A stretch of 24,372 nucleotides of DNA. Source: Phycisphaerae bacterium. GTDB lineage: Bacteria; Planctomycetota; Phycisphaerae; UBA1845; Fen-1342. Position numbers and translations under genes: made by a program. The stretch is taken from assembly GCA_020058145.1 (NCBI GenBank), contig JAGVEP010000339.1, positions 1 through 24,372 on the forward strand. Reading direction: 5' to 3'. Below, piece after piece: positions 1 through 10,109 of the stretch. Under the pieces are notes generated by a model. That model saw only the letters and a program-made list of their open reading frames with translations, had not been told where the DNA came from and did no database searches. How positions within the stretch are numbered: the first letter of the stretch is position 1; each line of letters starts with the position of its first letter.

Positions 1-671
1 AAATCGAGAAAACCGACCTTGCGAAACCAGAGAACATCTCGCGGGGCTACGCAAGGACACCCGCGCCAAACCAGCGCTCAGAATGAAGGCGACTGCCGCA
101 GACCCGGCGGAGGTCAGGTTGACCGCATTTCCCGCGGTGGAACGCCTCCCGAGAGGCCGCGCGGGGCGGAAAGTCACCCACGAATTCTGCTGAAGAACCG
201 ATTTCCAAGACCACCACAACGACAGGTTTGAAAGTCTCCTGCCGCTGGGACCGCCGTCGCTACCCGGTTGGCCGAAAGGTCCCTGACAAAGAGTGGGGGA
301 CGATCAATCTGCTGCGCGCTGCTTTTCATGGCGACTGGAACTACACCATTCGACCGCGCCGGCAATGATAACTTGCGACACTCATTTCGTTGCAGGCCCT
401 TACCTGGCCAACCGCCTCTACGCCGACCACGACGCGCGCTACGCCGCCGGTTGCGAGGCCTGGAACCGCTTCACGGCCGAGCCGGAACGGGTGCGCTCCC
501 TGTGCCATTCGGCTTGGGCCGAATCGGCATGTTCAAACTAGACATGGTATGAGCTACTGCTTGCGGCTCTTGAACGTGGCCATCGGCCACCCCACGAGGT
601 CCGTCCGCGCACCGTGCTATGCCAGTGGCAATCGGACCGGCATGCCCACTGACGAGCGCTTGAGCAGGTCG
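1..671. other. Gene-poor left edge, nothing assignable
   Basis: No reading frame here resembles a family I know. The first 86 bases read on the plus strand as a short open tail (ending at a TGA near base 84-86) that could be the last residues of a gene beginning outside the window, but it is too short to judge. A codon-biased stretch at about 365-541 is listed separately. Two small stem-loops lie at 576-590 (GTGGCC/GGCCAC) and 623-651 (CAGTGG-type arms). The second sits just past the 3' end of the minus-strand gene at 672-965 and might help end its transcript, but it has no T-run. The other open frames here are rich in Arg, Gly and Pro, as expected for non-coding GC-rich DNA. Confidence 0.5.
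365..541 (+). CDS. Possible short hypothetical protein (58 aa) or gene fragment
   Basis: From an ATG at 365 the frame runs 58 codons to a TAG. The middle part has strongly G/C-ending codons (runs of GCC, GAC, CGC, TAC), which is what real genes in this window look like, and a mixed acidic/aromatic composition (for example YLANRLYADHDARYAAG). Against it, there is no ribosome binding site upstream, the first codons are less biased, and I do not recognise a family. It may be the degraded end of a gene rather than a living one. Nothing can be said about function. Confidence 0.2.
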   Translation: MITCDTHFVAGPYLANRLYADHDARYAAGCEAWNRFTAEPERVRSLCHSAWAESACSN

Positions 672-965
672 CTACGTCGCGACCGGAGCCTCGCTCGCAC
701 GCTCCAGGGAAATCCGCCCCGTTGTGTCGTCGTACGCCAGAATCTCCGCGTACCGGCCCCAGCGCACGATGATTTCCAGTTGGCGTGCCACGTCCGCCGG
801 CGGGAATTCCACTTCGAGGGCGGTCAGGGCGTCTTCCCAGCTCAGATACGGCTCATCCACGACTTGCAGTAGCGTCAACAGCCACTGAAACAGCGGCAGA
901 CGCCGGATGCGGGTCGCGAAGATGCGCTGGGTAGGCTTCATTGGGGCGCAGGGTGTAGTGGCCAC
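672..965 (-). CDS. Orphan C-terminal half of an AAA-associated domain (ABC ATPase tail type)
   Basis: About 97 residues from a GTG at 965, or 89 from an ATG at 941. Residues from about 20 onward match what I know of the C-terminal half of the AAA-associated domain found after the ATPase of nitrate/sulfonate/taurine-type ABC transporters (NrtD/SsuB/TauB relatives). The key stretch is ADVARQLEIIVRWGRYAEIL followed by a YDDTTG turn and a short beta strand. The family domain is roughly twice this long and normally fused to an ATPase; here the first half and the ATPase are missing. An in-frame TGA lies shortly upstream, so no longer version exists locally. No clear ribosome binding site is seen. 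It lies downstream of ppdK on the same strand, beyond a hairpin. It could be a relic of a deleted transporter gene or a free-standing small protein. The family call is from memory of the pattern, moderately sure. Confidence 0.55.
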   Translation of the reverse strand: MATTPCAPMKPTQRIFATRIRRLPLFQWLLTLLQVVDEPYLSWEDALTALEVEFPPADVARQLEIIVRWGRYAEILAYDDTTGRISLERASEAPVAT

Positions 966-974
966 AATAGCAAC

Positions 975-1007
975 CCACCGGCAGAGTCACACGACTCGCG
1001 CCGGTGG
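975..1007 (-). terminator. Strong stem-loop after ppdK
   Basis: Arms CCACCGGC (975-982) and GCCGGTGG (1000-1007) pair perfectly, with an inner stem GAGTC/GACTC around an ACAC loop. It begins 39 bases beyond the ppdK stop codon. On the minus strand the following bases are only modestly T-rich, so this may be a factor-assisted terminator or a 3'-end stabiliser rather than a classic intrinsic terminator. Confidence 0.5.
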
Positions 1008-1045
1008 CGTGATCCTGCTGCTACGACCGAGGGCGGACGCGGGCG

Positions 1046-3907
<2,862 letters not shown>

Positions 3908-4072
3908 GGCTGGTTCCTGGTTCGCGACGGTTGGTCATCCGGGGGCGTCCCCGGCAACGCAAAGGTCCGGATGATACCCGAATGCTGGCCGGCTACCAGC
4001 GAACGCAGGTGCCGCGGCTCGGATAAGATGCAACGAACGCGAAGCCCCGCGCCGAGCAGGCTGGACCGCCGG

Positions 4073-5041
4073 ATGGAAATGGAAGTCGGATATCTCGCGC
4101 CGTACATCGGCCCCCTGGCCGGGGTGACCACGTCGTTTCTCTGGTCGCTGACCGCACTCTGCTTTACCGCGGCGGGTCGGCGGATTGGTCCAGCCCGGGT
4201 CAACGCCTTGCGAATTATGCTCGCGGTCGTCTGGCTCGGACTCACCCACCGTGCCCTGACCGGCATGTGGATTCCCATGGCTACCGGCCGGCAGGTCCTG
4301 CTGCTGGGCTTATCCGGCTTTTTTGGGCTGACTCTGGGCGACTTGGCGCTCTTCACCGCGTTCGTGCGCATCGGGCCGCGGGTGGCCATGCTGGTCATGA
4401 CAACGGCGCCGATCTTCGCCGCGCTGCTCGGGTGGATGGCGTTCGGCGAGACGCTCGCGGGCGTGGCGTGGCTGGGGATGGCCCTGACGCTGGCGGGCGT
4501 GGCGTGGGTGGTGCTCGAACGACCCGCAGCGCTCGACGGCACGGCGAGGGCCGCGTGGGCGCGCGGGTTGCTGCTGGCGACGATTGCCGCCCTGTGCCAG
4601 GCCGGAGGCTTGTGGCTGAGCAAAGCGGGCATCGGTCACGGCTGGCTGCCACGGGAGCAGCACATGGCGGCGCAGACGGCCACGCTGCTACGGATGTTTT
4701 TCGCCGCCGTCACGGTGGCTCCGACGTTCGGCTGGTATGTCTTCCGGGCGCGGCTGGCGGCCAGTGGCACGGGCAAAATTGTGCCCTCCCCGGCGCGCCG
4801 CAGGGGCTATTTCTTGACCTTCTGCGGCTCGATCGTCGGGCCATACCTCGGCATCTGGTTCTCGCTCGTCGCCGCGGACCGCGCCCCGCTGGGCGTGGCC
4901 CAAACGACGTGCTCGCTGTCGCCGGTGTTCATCCTGCCGTTCGTGGTCCTCATTCAGAAGGAACACGTCAGCCTGCGGGCGGTTTGCGGCGCGGTGCTGG
5001 CGGTCGCGGGAGTCGCGCTGCTGTTTTGGCGGCCGGGGTAG
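4073..5041 (+). CDS. EamA/DMT-superfamily transporter
   Basis: A 322-residue integral membrane protein made of two EamA repeats, with about ten predicted hydrophobic helices. The first repeat begins near residue 10 and includes the conserved GDLALFTAFVRIGPRVAMLV region and a FGE motif; the second follows an Ala/Arg-rich linker and ends with VAQTTCSLSPVFILP and a final helix. EamA proteins export or import small metabolites such as amino acids, nucleosides or other drug-like compounds; the substrate cannot be read from sequence. I chose the ATG at 4073 (AGG about 12 bases upstream); an ATG at 4079 and one at 4028 are also in frame. The same open frame extends antisense through ppdK, but that part is a GC-rich artefact. 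It converges with the lipoprotein gene, leaving only 30 bases between them. Confidence 0.88.
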   Translation: MEMEVGYLAPYIGPLAGVTTSFLWSLTALCFTAAGRRIGPARVNALRIMLAVVWLGLTHRALTGMWIPMATGRQVLLLGLSGFFGLTLGDLALFTAFVRIGPRVAMLVMTTAPIFAALLGWMAFGETLAGVAWLGMALTLAGVAWVVLERPAALDGTARAAWARGLLLATIAALCQAGGLWLSKAGIGHGWLPREQHMAAQTATLLRMFFAAVTVAPTFGWYVFRARLAASGTGKIVPSPARRRGYFLTFCGSIVGPYLGIWFSLVAADRAPLGVAQTTCSLSPVFILPFVVLIQKEHVSLRAVCGAVLAVAGVALLFWRPG

Positions 5042-5071
5042 CGGCTCGCGCCGGCCACGGGGCAACCGCCG

Positions 5072-6340
5072 CTACGGAAGCTGAATATACGCGAGCCGGG
5101 TGTTCTCGCCGGCGCCGATCTTGAACGCCACCAGCCGGTCCGTGGCCTCCACGTCACTGCCGCTCAAGAAGCTCTTGCCATCGGCGAAGGCCTTGAACGC
5201 GGTGCCCGCGGTGCTGACCTGGATGTACTCGGCGGTCGCGTCGAGCGCTTCGTCGCCCGAAATGAAGACCCAGTTACCGTTCGGAGTAATGGCGATGTCC
5301 CCCCCGTAACCGGCCCAGGGGTCGACGTTGTCGCGCGGATCATCGCCGGCGATGCCGCCCTCGAATGGCGTGGTCGTGGGGGTGCCGACGGCGGCGCGGT
5401 ACACAGACGACACGGTGTCATACGCGTTGCGTTCCAGGAAATACGCGTAGCGCCCGCCGCGCAGGGCCAGGGTCAGGTCGCGGTTTCCGGGATTCAACAC
5501 CAGGGCGGTTGCGACGGCGGTGTTGACGTTGAGTAAGCGGATGTTCAGCAGGGAGTCCTTCGCCACGTAGAGGATGTGGCCACTGCCGTAAACAAATGGC
5601 CCGAGGATTCCGCCTTGGTTCGCCAGGTCGATGGCGCGCGGCGCGGCGTTGGGGTCGTTAATGTCATAGATGAAGAACTGGTCGCCGCCGTGGGCGATGA
5701 CGACGCGGTCCTGGTTGCTGATCGCCACCTGCGCGATGTTGACCGAGGGATTTTGGAGCGGCGTGACCACCGGGGTAGTCCCGCTGACGTCGAGGAGCTT
5801 CAGCATCCGGCCGTCGGTGACCTCGCCGGCCCGGCTGAGCGTGATGGCCAGCAGGCCATCGGCCACAACCGGACTCAATTCTTCCAGACCCTCGCGACCG
5901 GGCAGCGGTGCCAGGAAAACCTCGGCGAGTGCGATCGGCACGGTGGTCTTGGCCGTGGTGTCGTAGATACTGAGCTGAAATTCATCATCAAACAGGAGCA
6001 GTTTCTTTCCGGCGACCGCGAATCCGGCGTTACGGTAGTCGCCGGGAACCGCTGTGGCCTCGGCGGGGATGGTTGAGGGGATCACATAGCCCACGCCCGT
6101 GAAATTGCCGGTTCCAAAGGCGACCAGGTCGTCACCGATGGTCAGCGACGCGTCGAACCGCACGGGGATCTGCGTTTGCGTGACTTTCAGCGCGGTTTCC
6201 GCCGTGATCGCACCGCTCCCAGTGGTCGGGTTGTTGCTGTCCCCCGGCAACAGCCCATCCGCCACGGGACAACCCCCCACGAGGCTCAACCCAAGCCCAA
6301 CCAACACGAACGCGCCAAGACTGATCAACCTGTGTCTCAT
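5072..6340 (-). CDS. Secreted lipoprotein, probable beta-propeller, function unknown
   Basis: A 422-residue protein with an N-terminal lipoprotein signal: basic MRHR, a hydrophobic stretch and the lipobox V-G-G-C with Cys at residue 24, so it is predicted to be lipid-anchored outside the inner membrane. The chosen ATG at 6340 has a GGGAG ribosome binding site seven bases upstream; the in-frame extension to 6445 lacks one. After a Ser/Thr/Gly-rich linker the body shows repeated short strand motifs of the type FxIYDINDP and LLDVSG, typical of seven-bladed propellers of WD40/YVTN-like build (including IALAEVF and VVIAHGGDQFFIYD segments). I cannot name a family or a ligand. It converges with the EamA gene. 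Confidence 0.75.
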   Translation of the reverse strand: MRHRLISLGAFVLVGLGLSLVGGCPVADGLLPGDSNNPTTGSGAITAETALKVTQTQIPVRFDASLTIGDDLVAFGTGNFTGVGYVIPSTIPAEATAVPGDYRNAGFAVAGKKLLLFDDEFQLSIYDTTAKTTVPIALAEVFLAPLPGREGLEELSPVVADGLLAITLSRAGEVTDGRMLKLLDVSGTTPVVTPLQNPSVNIAQVAISNQDRVVIAHGGDQFFIYDINDPNAAPRAIDLANQGGILGPFVYGSGHILYVAKDSLLNIRLLNVNTAVATALVLNPGNRDLTLALRGGRYAYFLERNAYDTVSSVYRAAVGTPTTTPFEGGIAGDDPRDNVDPWAGYGGDIAITPNGNWVFISGDEALDATAEYIQVSTAGTAFKAFADGKSFLSGSDVEATDRLVAFKIGAGENTRLAYIQLP

Positions 6341-6587
6341 CGTGAAACTCCCGAGATTCGAGCTGTCCGGACCATGCACGGCCACCACCCTGGCACCGGC
6401 GGCGCATCCCCGAGAACGCGCCGCTGGGCAGGTACCCTGCACCACACACCCAAGGCTTGCGCAGCCTACGGGCGGGCCGCCGGGTGGTCAAGGCCAATCC
6501 TCGGCGGGTCCACAACTACCGGCGAATTGCGCTTGCGCTGCCGCGCGAATCTCCCCCCAGCGCGTCTAAGAGCATCCCACAACCTGT

Positions 6588-6610
6588 GGCACAGGCTTCC
6601 AGCCGGTGCC
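6588..6610. repeat. REP-like palindrome
   Basis: Arms GGCACAGGC (6588-6596) and GCCGGTGCC (6602-6610) form a hairpin with one mismatch and a TTCCA loop. I recall similar GGCACAGGC-TTCCA-GCC units scattered in planctomycete intergenic DNA, but cannot check that here. It lies in the long gene-free stretch upstream of the lipoprotein gene. Confidence 0.5.
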
Positions 6611-6725
6611 TGGAGTTTGGCCATTTCCTGGTATTTCCGGGATCGAGGAGTCGTAGCCCGGGGGGGATCGCCGTCCTGACGTGGGCTGGCCCGGCCCGCT
6701 GGACGGTTGGGGGCTGACCCGATAT

Positions 6726-6792
6726 CTAGTGCTCTGTCACGGCTGAATTGACGCACCGGTGTGCCGTCAAAACACGGTTGACGGAGCACTAG
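6726..6792. repeat. Hairpin with 14-bp inverted terminal repeats (insertion-sequence end)
   Basis: CTAGTGCTCTGTCA (6726-6739) faces TGACGGAGCACTAG (6779-6792), 13 of 14 bases complementary. Inside these arms a second pair, TTGACG and CGTCAA, brackets a CACCGGTGTG core, so nearly the whole 67 bases can fold into one long stem with small internal loops. It directly precedes the insertion-sequence remnant and is best read as the structured left end of that element; a stand-alone MITE is the alternative. Confidence 0.6.
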
Positions 6793-6804
6793 TTATATAA
6801 CTAG
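6789..6804. other. Perfect 16-bp palindrome
   Basis: CTAGTTATATAACTAG is a perfect palindrome, AT-rich in a GC-rich region. It overlaps the right end of the inverted repeat and lies 20 bases upstream of the AbrB-like ORF, where a promoter or operator would be expected. It could be an operator for the AbrB-like protein, whose relatives bind short palindromic DNA; that is inference from position. Confidence 0.45.
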
Positions 6805-6824
6805 AGACTGAAAGGCGAACCCTC

Positions 6825-6977
6825 ATGGGCTACCCCACCAAAATCCAGCGCATTCAACGCCAGGAGAGCCAACAGTGGTACCGCAACTTCCCCGCTCCGA
6901 TCGCGCAGCGCACCCGGAAACAGCCAGCCGCTACCGCCGCAGCGCCGAAAAAAAAACGCTGGAACTGCTCCCGGTGA
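6825..6977 (+). pseudogene. AbrB/MazE-like leader ORF of the insertion-sequence remnant, truncated
   Basis: Fifty codons from an ATG at 6825. The first 28 residues (MGYPTKIQRIQRQESQQWYR and NFPAPIAQ) match the start of small AbrB/SpoVT-like proteins that precede transposases in planctomycete elements. The usual central part, a conserved hydrophobic and acidic DNA-binding fold segment, is missing, and the sequence passes directly into a basic tail ending PKKKRW. An internal deletion is the simplest explanation. The frame overlaps the transposase frame across a nine-A run at 6948-6956. It probably makes no working product. Confidence 0.5.
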
Positions 6978-7123
6978 TTCTGGGCGTGGGGGACGAATGC
7001 CGCAACGTCTTTGCCCAGGACCGGACCGCGCAGCGCGCCCGTCGGCTGGGTCTGAGCGCGCAGGCCGGATTGGATCAGTTGGAGCTCGCCCAGCGTCTGC
7101 CGCCGCCGAGTGGCGCACAATAG
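6875..7123 (+). pseudogene. Transposase N-terminal fragment
   Basis: In the frame one base back from the AbrB-like ORF, the stretch from about 6948 reads LELLPVILGVGDECRNVFAQ then DRTAQRARRLGLS, which resembles the N-terminal region of IS701/IS4-like transposases. It then diverges and stops at a TAG (7121-7123) after roughly 58 recognisable residues. Intact family members run to several hundred residues with a DDE catalytic domain, absent here. Codons before about 6940 in this frame do not look like coding sequence. Confidence 0.5.
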
Positions 7124-7540
7124 AATTCCCAAATTTCCGCGACACGCGAGATTGACTTTCTCGGACCCGCGCCTAACGTCTATCAATTGGCTTTGGTGTT
7201 TCGGTCGGCAATCTGGTTTCTGGATTCGCGACGCGTGACACGCGCTCCTGCCGCGTCTTTGCGCGCAGTTTGATTCGAATGTCGCCCGTCGCGCAGCGGA
7301 GTCAGGGTGGTTTTGGGCCACGCCAGATCTCATTCTGCGGAAGCGTGTTCTGACCGCGCGGACGAGCGACGGTCGCGGTCATATTAGGTAGTCTCGCGCC
7401 CGCCCGGATGTGTGAATCGCCCGGCGCTGTCGCCGGCGCGCGCCTCCGAGCGGTGCGGCCAGATGGAGCTTCTGATCGAGGAGTACGAGAGCCTGCTGGC
7501 CGGCCGGTGCCGGCCGGAATCCGCCCGCCGATGGTCAAAT
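7124..7540. other. Intergenic stretch upstream of the large secreted protein
   Basis: About 420 bases with no defensible gene. The GC content is lower in 7124-7330 than in its surroundings. I see no clear sigma-70 promoter, RNA gene or long inverted repeat. The open frame that covers 7412-7540 is only an upstream extension of the following gene and carries no ribosome binding site or signal peptide. Confidence 0.5.
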
Positions 7541-7548
7541 GAAGGGAG
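7541..7548 (+). promoter_or_regulatory. Ribosome binding site fixing a GTG start
   Basis: GAAGGGAG ends seven bases before the GTG at 7556. It is the best Shine-Dalgarno match in the region and places the start immediately ahead of a clean signal peptide, which decides against the 48-codon longer in-frame start. Confidence 0.75.
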
Positions 7549-7555
7549 AAACGTC

Positions 7556-9919
7556 GTGGAAAAGAACAGGTACAAGTGGATGTCTTGCTGGTATGGGCTG
7601 GCGATCGGTATGTTGCTGATGCTGGCCGGCCCCGTAGCGGCCGGCCCGCCGCAGCCCTGCCCGACAAGCACGTCCCCGCCCAAGCCCTGCCACGAAATCG
7701 ACTTCGACGACCAGGCGTACCCACCCGGTACGCAAATCGACATTGAGTACCAGCCCCTTGTCACGTTCTGGAACACCGGCGCCTGCGCGCCGCTGCCGGT
7801 AATCGCGGATTGGCCGTACCCGAACGCCAACTCGGCCGGCCAGGTGCTACAGGCGAGCAGCAGCAACCAGGCGCCATGCTGCATCACGGCCGAATTTACT
7901 CCCGCTCAAAACTGGGTCAGCTTGTATGTGAGCTACCGCTCGTTCGAACCCAATCTCCCCCCGTGTGAAATCACGTTCACCGCCCATTACAACGATGGCC
8001 GGCCGCCGGCTTCCACGTCCGTGACGCCAATCAGCGTGATTCATCCGGTGTACGGTTACCTGACCCAATGGAAATGCGTGTCCGTTTTTGACCCTCTCGG
8101 GACCGGTTGTCACATCGAGAGAATCGAGGTCTGCGCCCAGTGCTCCGGCGAGTTCGCAATCGATACTCTCGAGTTCGGGCGCGACGGCACCGAACCTGAA
8201 GTGTGGATCACCAACCCGGACTTCGTCTCGTGCGACGGCGCGATGGTCTTAAGGGGGTGGAGCACCGACGTGGATAGCTGCGGGTTCAGCGACATCCTGC
8301 GAGTTCAGAAAGACCCGGCCTCTGGAAATGGAGCATGTCCAACTCCACCAGGGACCCCAGGAACTTGGTGCGACATCATGTCGATGTCATTTGGCCGCGG
8401 CACTCCCGGGGTTGTGCCGGGGGCGGTGCTCTATACCACAACCCCCGCCAATTTCCCCGCTATAGACTACCCGGAGGGCCATTATGAGGTCGAAATCACA
8501 GGCACGAACGACTGCGGCGCCCAGAACAACAGTCAGCGCAGGTTCTGCCTCGACCGCAATCCGCCCACGGCGACGATCACCTGCCCCGACCAGAGACCGC
8601 CCTCAAACCTCATGATCGTCCGCGGAAACTTGCCGATCTGCGGCTTCGTGACGGATTTCTGCGGGGTCGGTTCCTGGGACCTGTCGCTGTCCGATCCTCC
8701 TCCTCCCTGCGTACCGTTCGGACAATCCACCATTATCGCCAGCGGTACGGGCAGTCCGCCGACGCCGCTCACCACTTGGAACACATTCAGCGCCGCAGAG
8801 TGCGGTCCCTACACACTCGACTTGATCGGGACCGACTTGTGCGGCCGCTCCACGTGGTCCCAATCCGTACAAGTAATCGTGGACAACACCTGGCCCGTGG
8901 CCACAATTGAAGCTCTGGCGCCACCGTGTCCGCCAGCGCCCTATCTCTGCTTTTCGAATGGTGTTGTCGTGCGAGGGGTTGCCTTTGACGAGAACATCCT
9001 TGACTGGACACTGCAAGTGAGCATCGGTGGCGGAGACTTCCAGCCGCTCACCGGCGGTACCACGAGCGTGGGCACGCCGGGCAACCCCGATACCCTGTTT
9101 ATCTGGGACACATGCTGTGATCCGGCGCCGCCGCCGCCCGGCGACCCGAATTGTAGTGCGTGCTGTTACACGCTGAAGCTGACCGTCCGGGATAAGGCGG
9201 AGAAGTGCTGCCCGGCGGAGCCCGATCCGCACGTAACGGAGGACACGCAGTGCGGGAACCTCGGTCAACGCGGCGACTATGACGGCAACGGCGTCGTCGA
9301 CTTCGACGACATTGGCCCCTTCGTGTGGGATCTCAGTCACCTGTGCCCGTGCCCTTGCCAGCCGTGCGCCGATTGTCCGCCGGGCGGGACCCAGGAAGGC
9401 GAACCGTGCGGCAGCGACACCAATGGCGGCTGCAACATGTCGGTTCCGGCGTTTGAGCCCATCGCGTGCGGCCAGACGATCTGCGGCACTAGCTATTGGA
9501 ACGGCTTGTGGCGTGACACGGACTGGTACGTGATCAACACGATTACGTGGGAGACCTTCACAGTCACGGCGGAGGCCGAGTTCGACTTGCAGGTGCTGGT
9601 CATTGCTGACCCGTCCCTCAATTGCACGAACGGCACTATCGTCGATTACGCGCTCTCTGCGGCGTGCGATACGGCCGCACTGACAACGTCGCCCCTGCCC
9701 CCGGGCCGCTACTACGTCTGGGTCGGCCCGCAGTTCAACTGGCTGAGGACTGTCTCGTGCACCAACGACTGCAACCGCTACTGGGTGACGCTCAACTGCG
9801 TCCCGAGCCCCGCGCCGGGTGATGACCCCAGCACCTTCCCGGAGCCCACTGCCCTCGACGCGATGTGGAACGTCCACCAAGGCATGCCCGCGGACGTCAG
9901 CACGAAGGCGATCCGATAG
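7556..9919 (+). CDS. Large cysteine-rich secreted multidomain protein with dockerin-like module
   Basis: The 787-residue product starts with a signal peptide (basic KNRYK, hydrophobic core, cleavage expected after GPVAA near residue 28). It carries about 47 cysteines, which points to an oxidising extracytoplasmic location. After an N-terminal domain (about 45-220), three segments starting near residues 220, 340 and 450 share a pattern of a Cys, then VxRGxxxD, and look like Ig-like or Bacterial-Ig-type repeats about 115 residues apart. Near residue 574 is a calcium-loop module GDYDGNGVVDFDDIGPFV, resembling half a type I dockerin. Next comes a Cys/Pro-rich hinge, then a PPC-like (bacterial pre-peptidase C-terminal) jelly-roll domain with GGCN, ICGTS and RDTDWY motifs. 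No catalytic domain is recognised. The reading frame ends at TAG 9917-9919, but a dockerin-like tail follows in another frame. A surface adhesion or matrix role is inference. Confidence 0.8.
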   Translation: MEKNRYKWMSCWYGLAIGMLLMLAGPVAAGPPQPCPTSTSPPKPCHEIDFDDQAYPPGTQIDIEYQPLVTFWNTGACAPLPVIADWPYPNANSAGQVLQASSSNQAPCCITAEFTPAQNWVSLYVSYRSFEPNLPPCEITFTAHYNDGRPPASTSVTPISVIHPVYGYLTQWKCVSVFDPLGTGCHIERIEVCAQCSGEFAIDTLEFGRDGTEPEVWITNPDFVSCDGAMVLRGWSTDVDSCGFSDILRVQKDPASGNGACPTPPGTPGTWCDIMSMSFGRGTPGVVPGAVLYTTTPANFPAIDYPEGHYEVEITGTNDCGAQNNSQRRFCLDRNPPTATITCPDQRPPSNLMIVRGNLPICGFVTDFCGVGSWDLSLSDPPPPCVPFGQSTIIASGTGSPPTPLTTWNTFSAAECGPYTLDLIGTDLCGRSTWSQSVQVIVDNTWPVATIEALAPPCPPAPYLCFSNGVVVRGVAFDENILDWTLQVSIGGGDFQPLTGGTTSVGTPGNPDTLFIWDTCCDPAPPPPGDPNCSACCYTLKLTVRDKAEKCCPAEPDPHVTEDTQCGNLGQRGDYDGNGVVDFDDIGPFVWDLSHLCPCPCQPCADCPPGGTQEGEPCGSDTNGGCNMSVPAFEPIACGQTICGTSYWNGLWRDTDWYVINTITWETFTVTAEAEFDLQVLVIADPSLNCTNGTIVDYALSAACDTAALTTSPLPPGRYYVWVGPQFNWLRTVSCTNDCNRYWVTLNCVPSPAPGDDPSTFPEPTALDAMWNVHQGMPADVSTKAIR

Positions 9920-10109
9920 TCCCAGCGCTGATTTCCAGATTCGTCTCGTCCTCGACACGAAAGCCGGCACCTCGCAACCGCGGGGTGCCGGCTTCGGATG
10001 CCCCGCCGAAGAACCGGAGTGCTACGTCCTGAGCGGCGACGGCAGCAGCGCTGGCCAGGTCGATTTCAACGACATCAACCCGTTCGTTGCGCTGCTGTCG
10101 GGGCAGTAG
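9920..10109 (+). pseudogene. Out-of-frame dockerin-like C-terminal remnant
   Basis: Just past the stop of the large secreted protein, a different frame stays open to a TAG at 10107-10109 and ends in GDGSSAGQVDFNDINPFVAL, the signature of planctomycete dockerin-like tails (compare GDYDGNGVVDFDDIGPFV inside the upstream protein). The calcium loop is degraded: GSSAG replaces the usual acidic and Asn positions. There is no start codon or ribosome binding site of its own. Either a frameshift near 9900-10020 cut the tail off the upstream gene, or this is the relic of a separate gene. A 14-bp hairpin lies inside it. Confidence 0.5.
9961..9994. repeat. 14-bp perfect-class stem-loop
   Basis: AAGCCGGCACCTCG (9961-9974) and CGGGGTGCCGGCTT (9981-9994) pair along 14 positions (one G-T pair) around a six-base loop. 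It is 42 bases past the stop of the large secreted protein and so could end its transcript, but there is no T-run after it. An inserted palindromic repeat is the alternative. Confidence 0.55.

Larger units (their letters stand above)
6726..7123 (+). mobile_element. Decayed insertion-sequence remnant (left end only)
   Basis: In order, the stretch holds an inverted-repeat hairpin, an AT-rich palindrome, an AbrB-like leader ORF and the N-terminal part of a transposase in another frame. The transposase part matches the pattern I know from IS701/IS4-like DDE transposases of planctomycetes (RNVFAQDRTAQRARRLGLS). No catalytic DDE region follows, and no matching right terminal repeat is visible downstream, so the element is truncated and cannot move by itself. 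The exact right boundary is unknown. Confidence 0.6.

Noticed and set aside
8603..9970. 455-codon minus-strand frame under the large secreted protein
   Set aside because: Arg/Val/Ala-rich shadow without signal, motif or ribosome binding site; the plus strand has a signal peptide, a Shine-Dalgarno site and recognisable modules.
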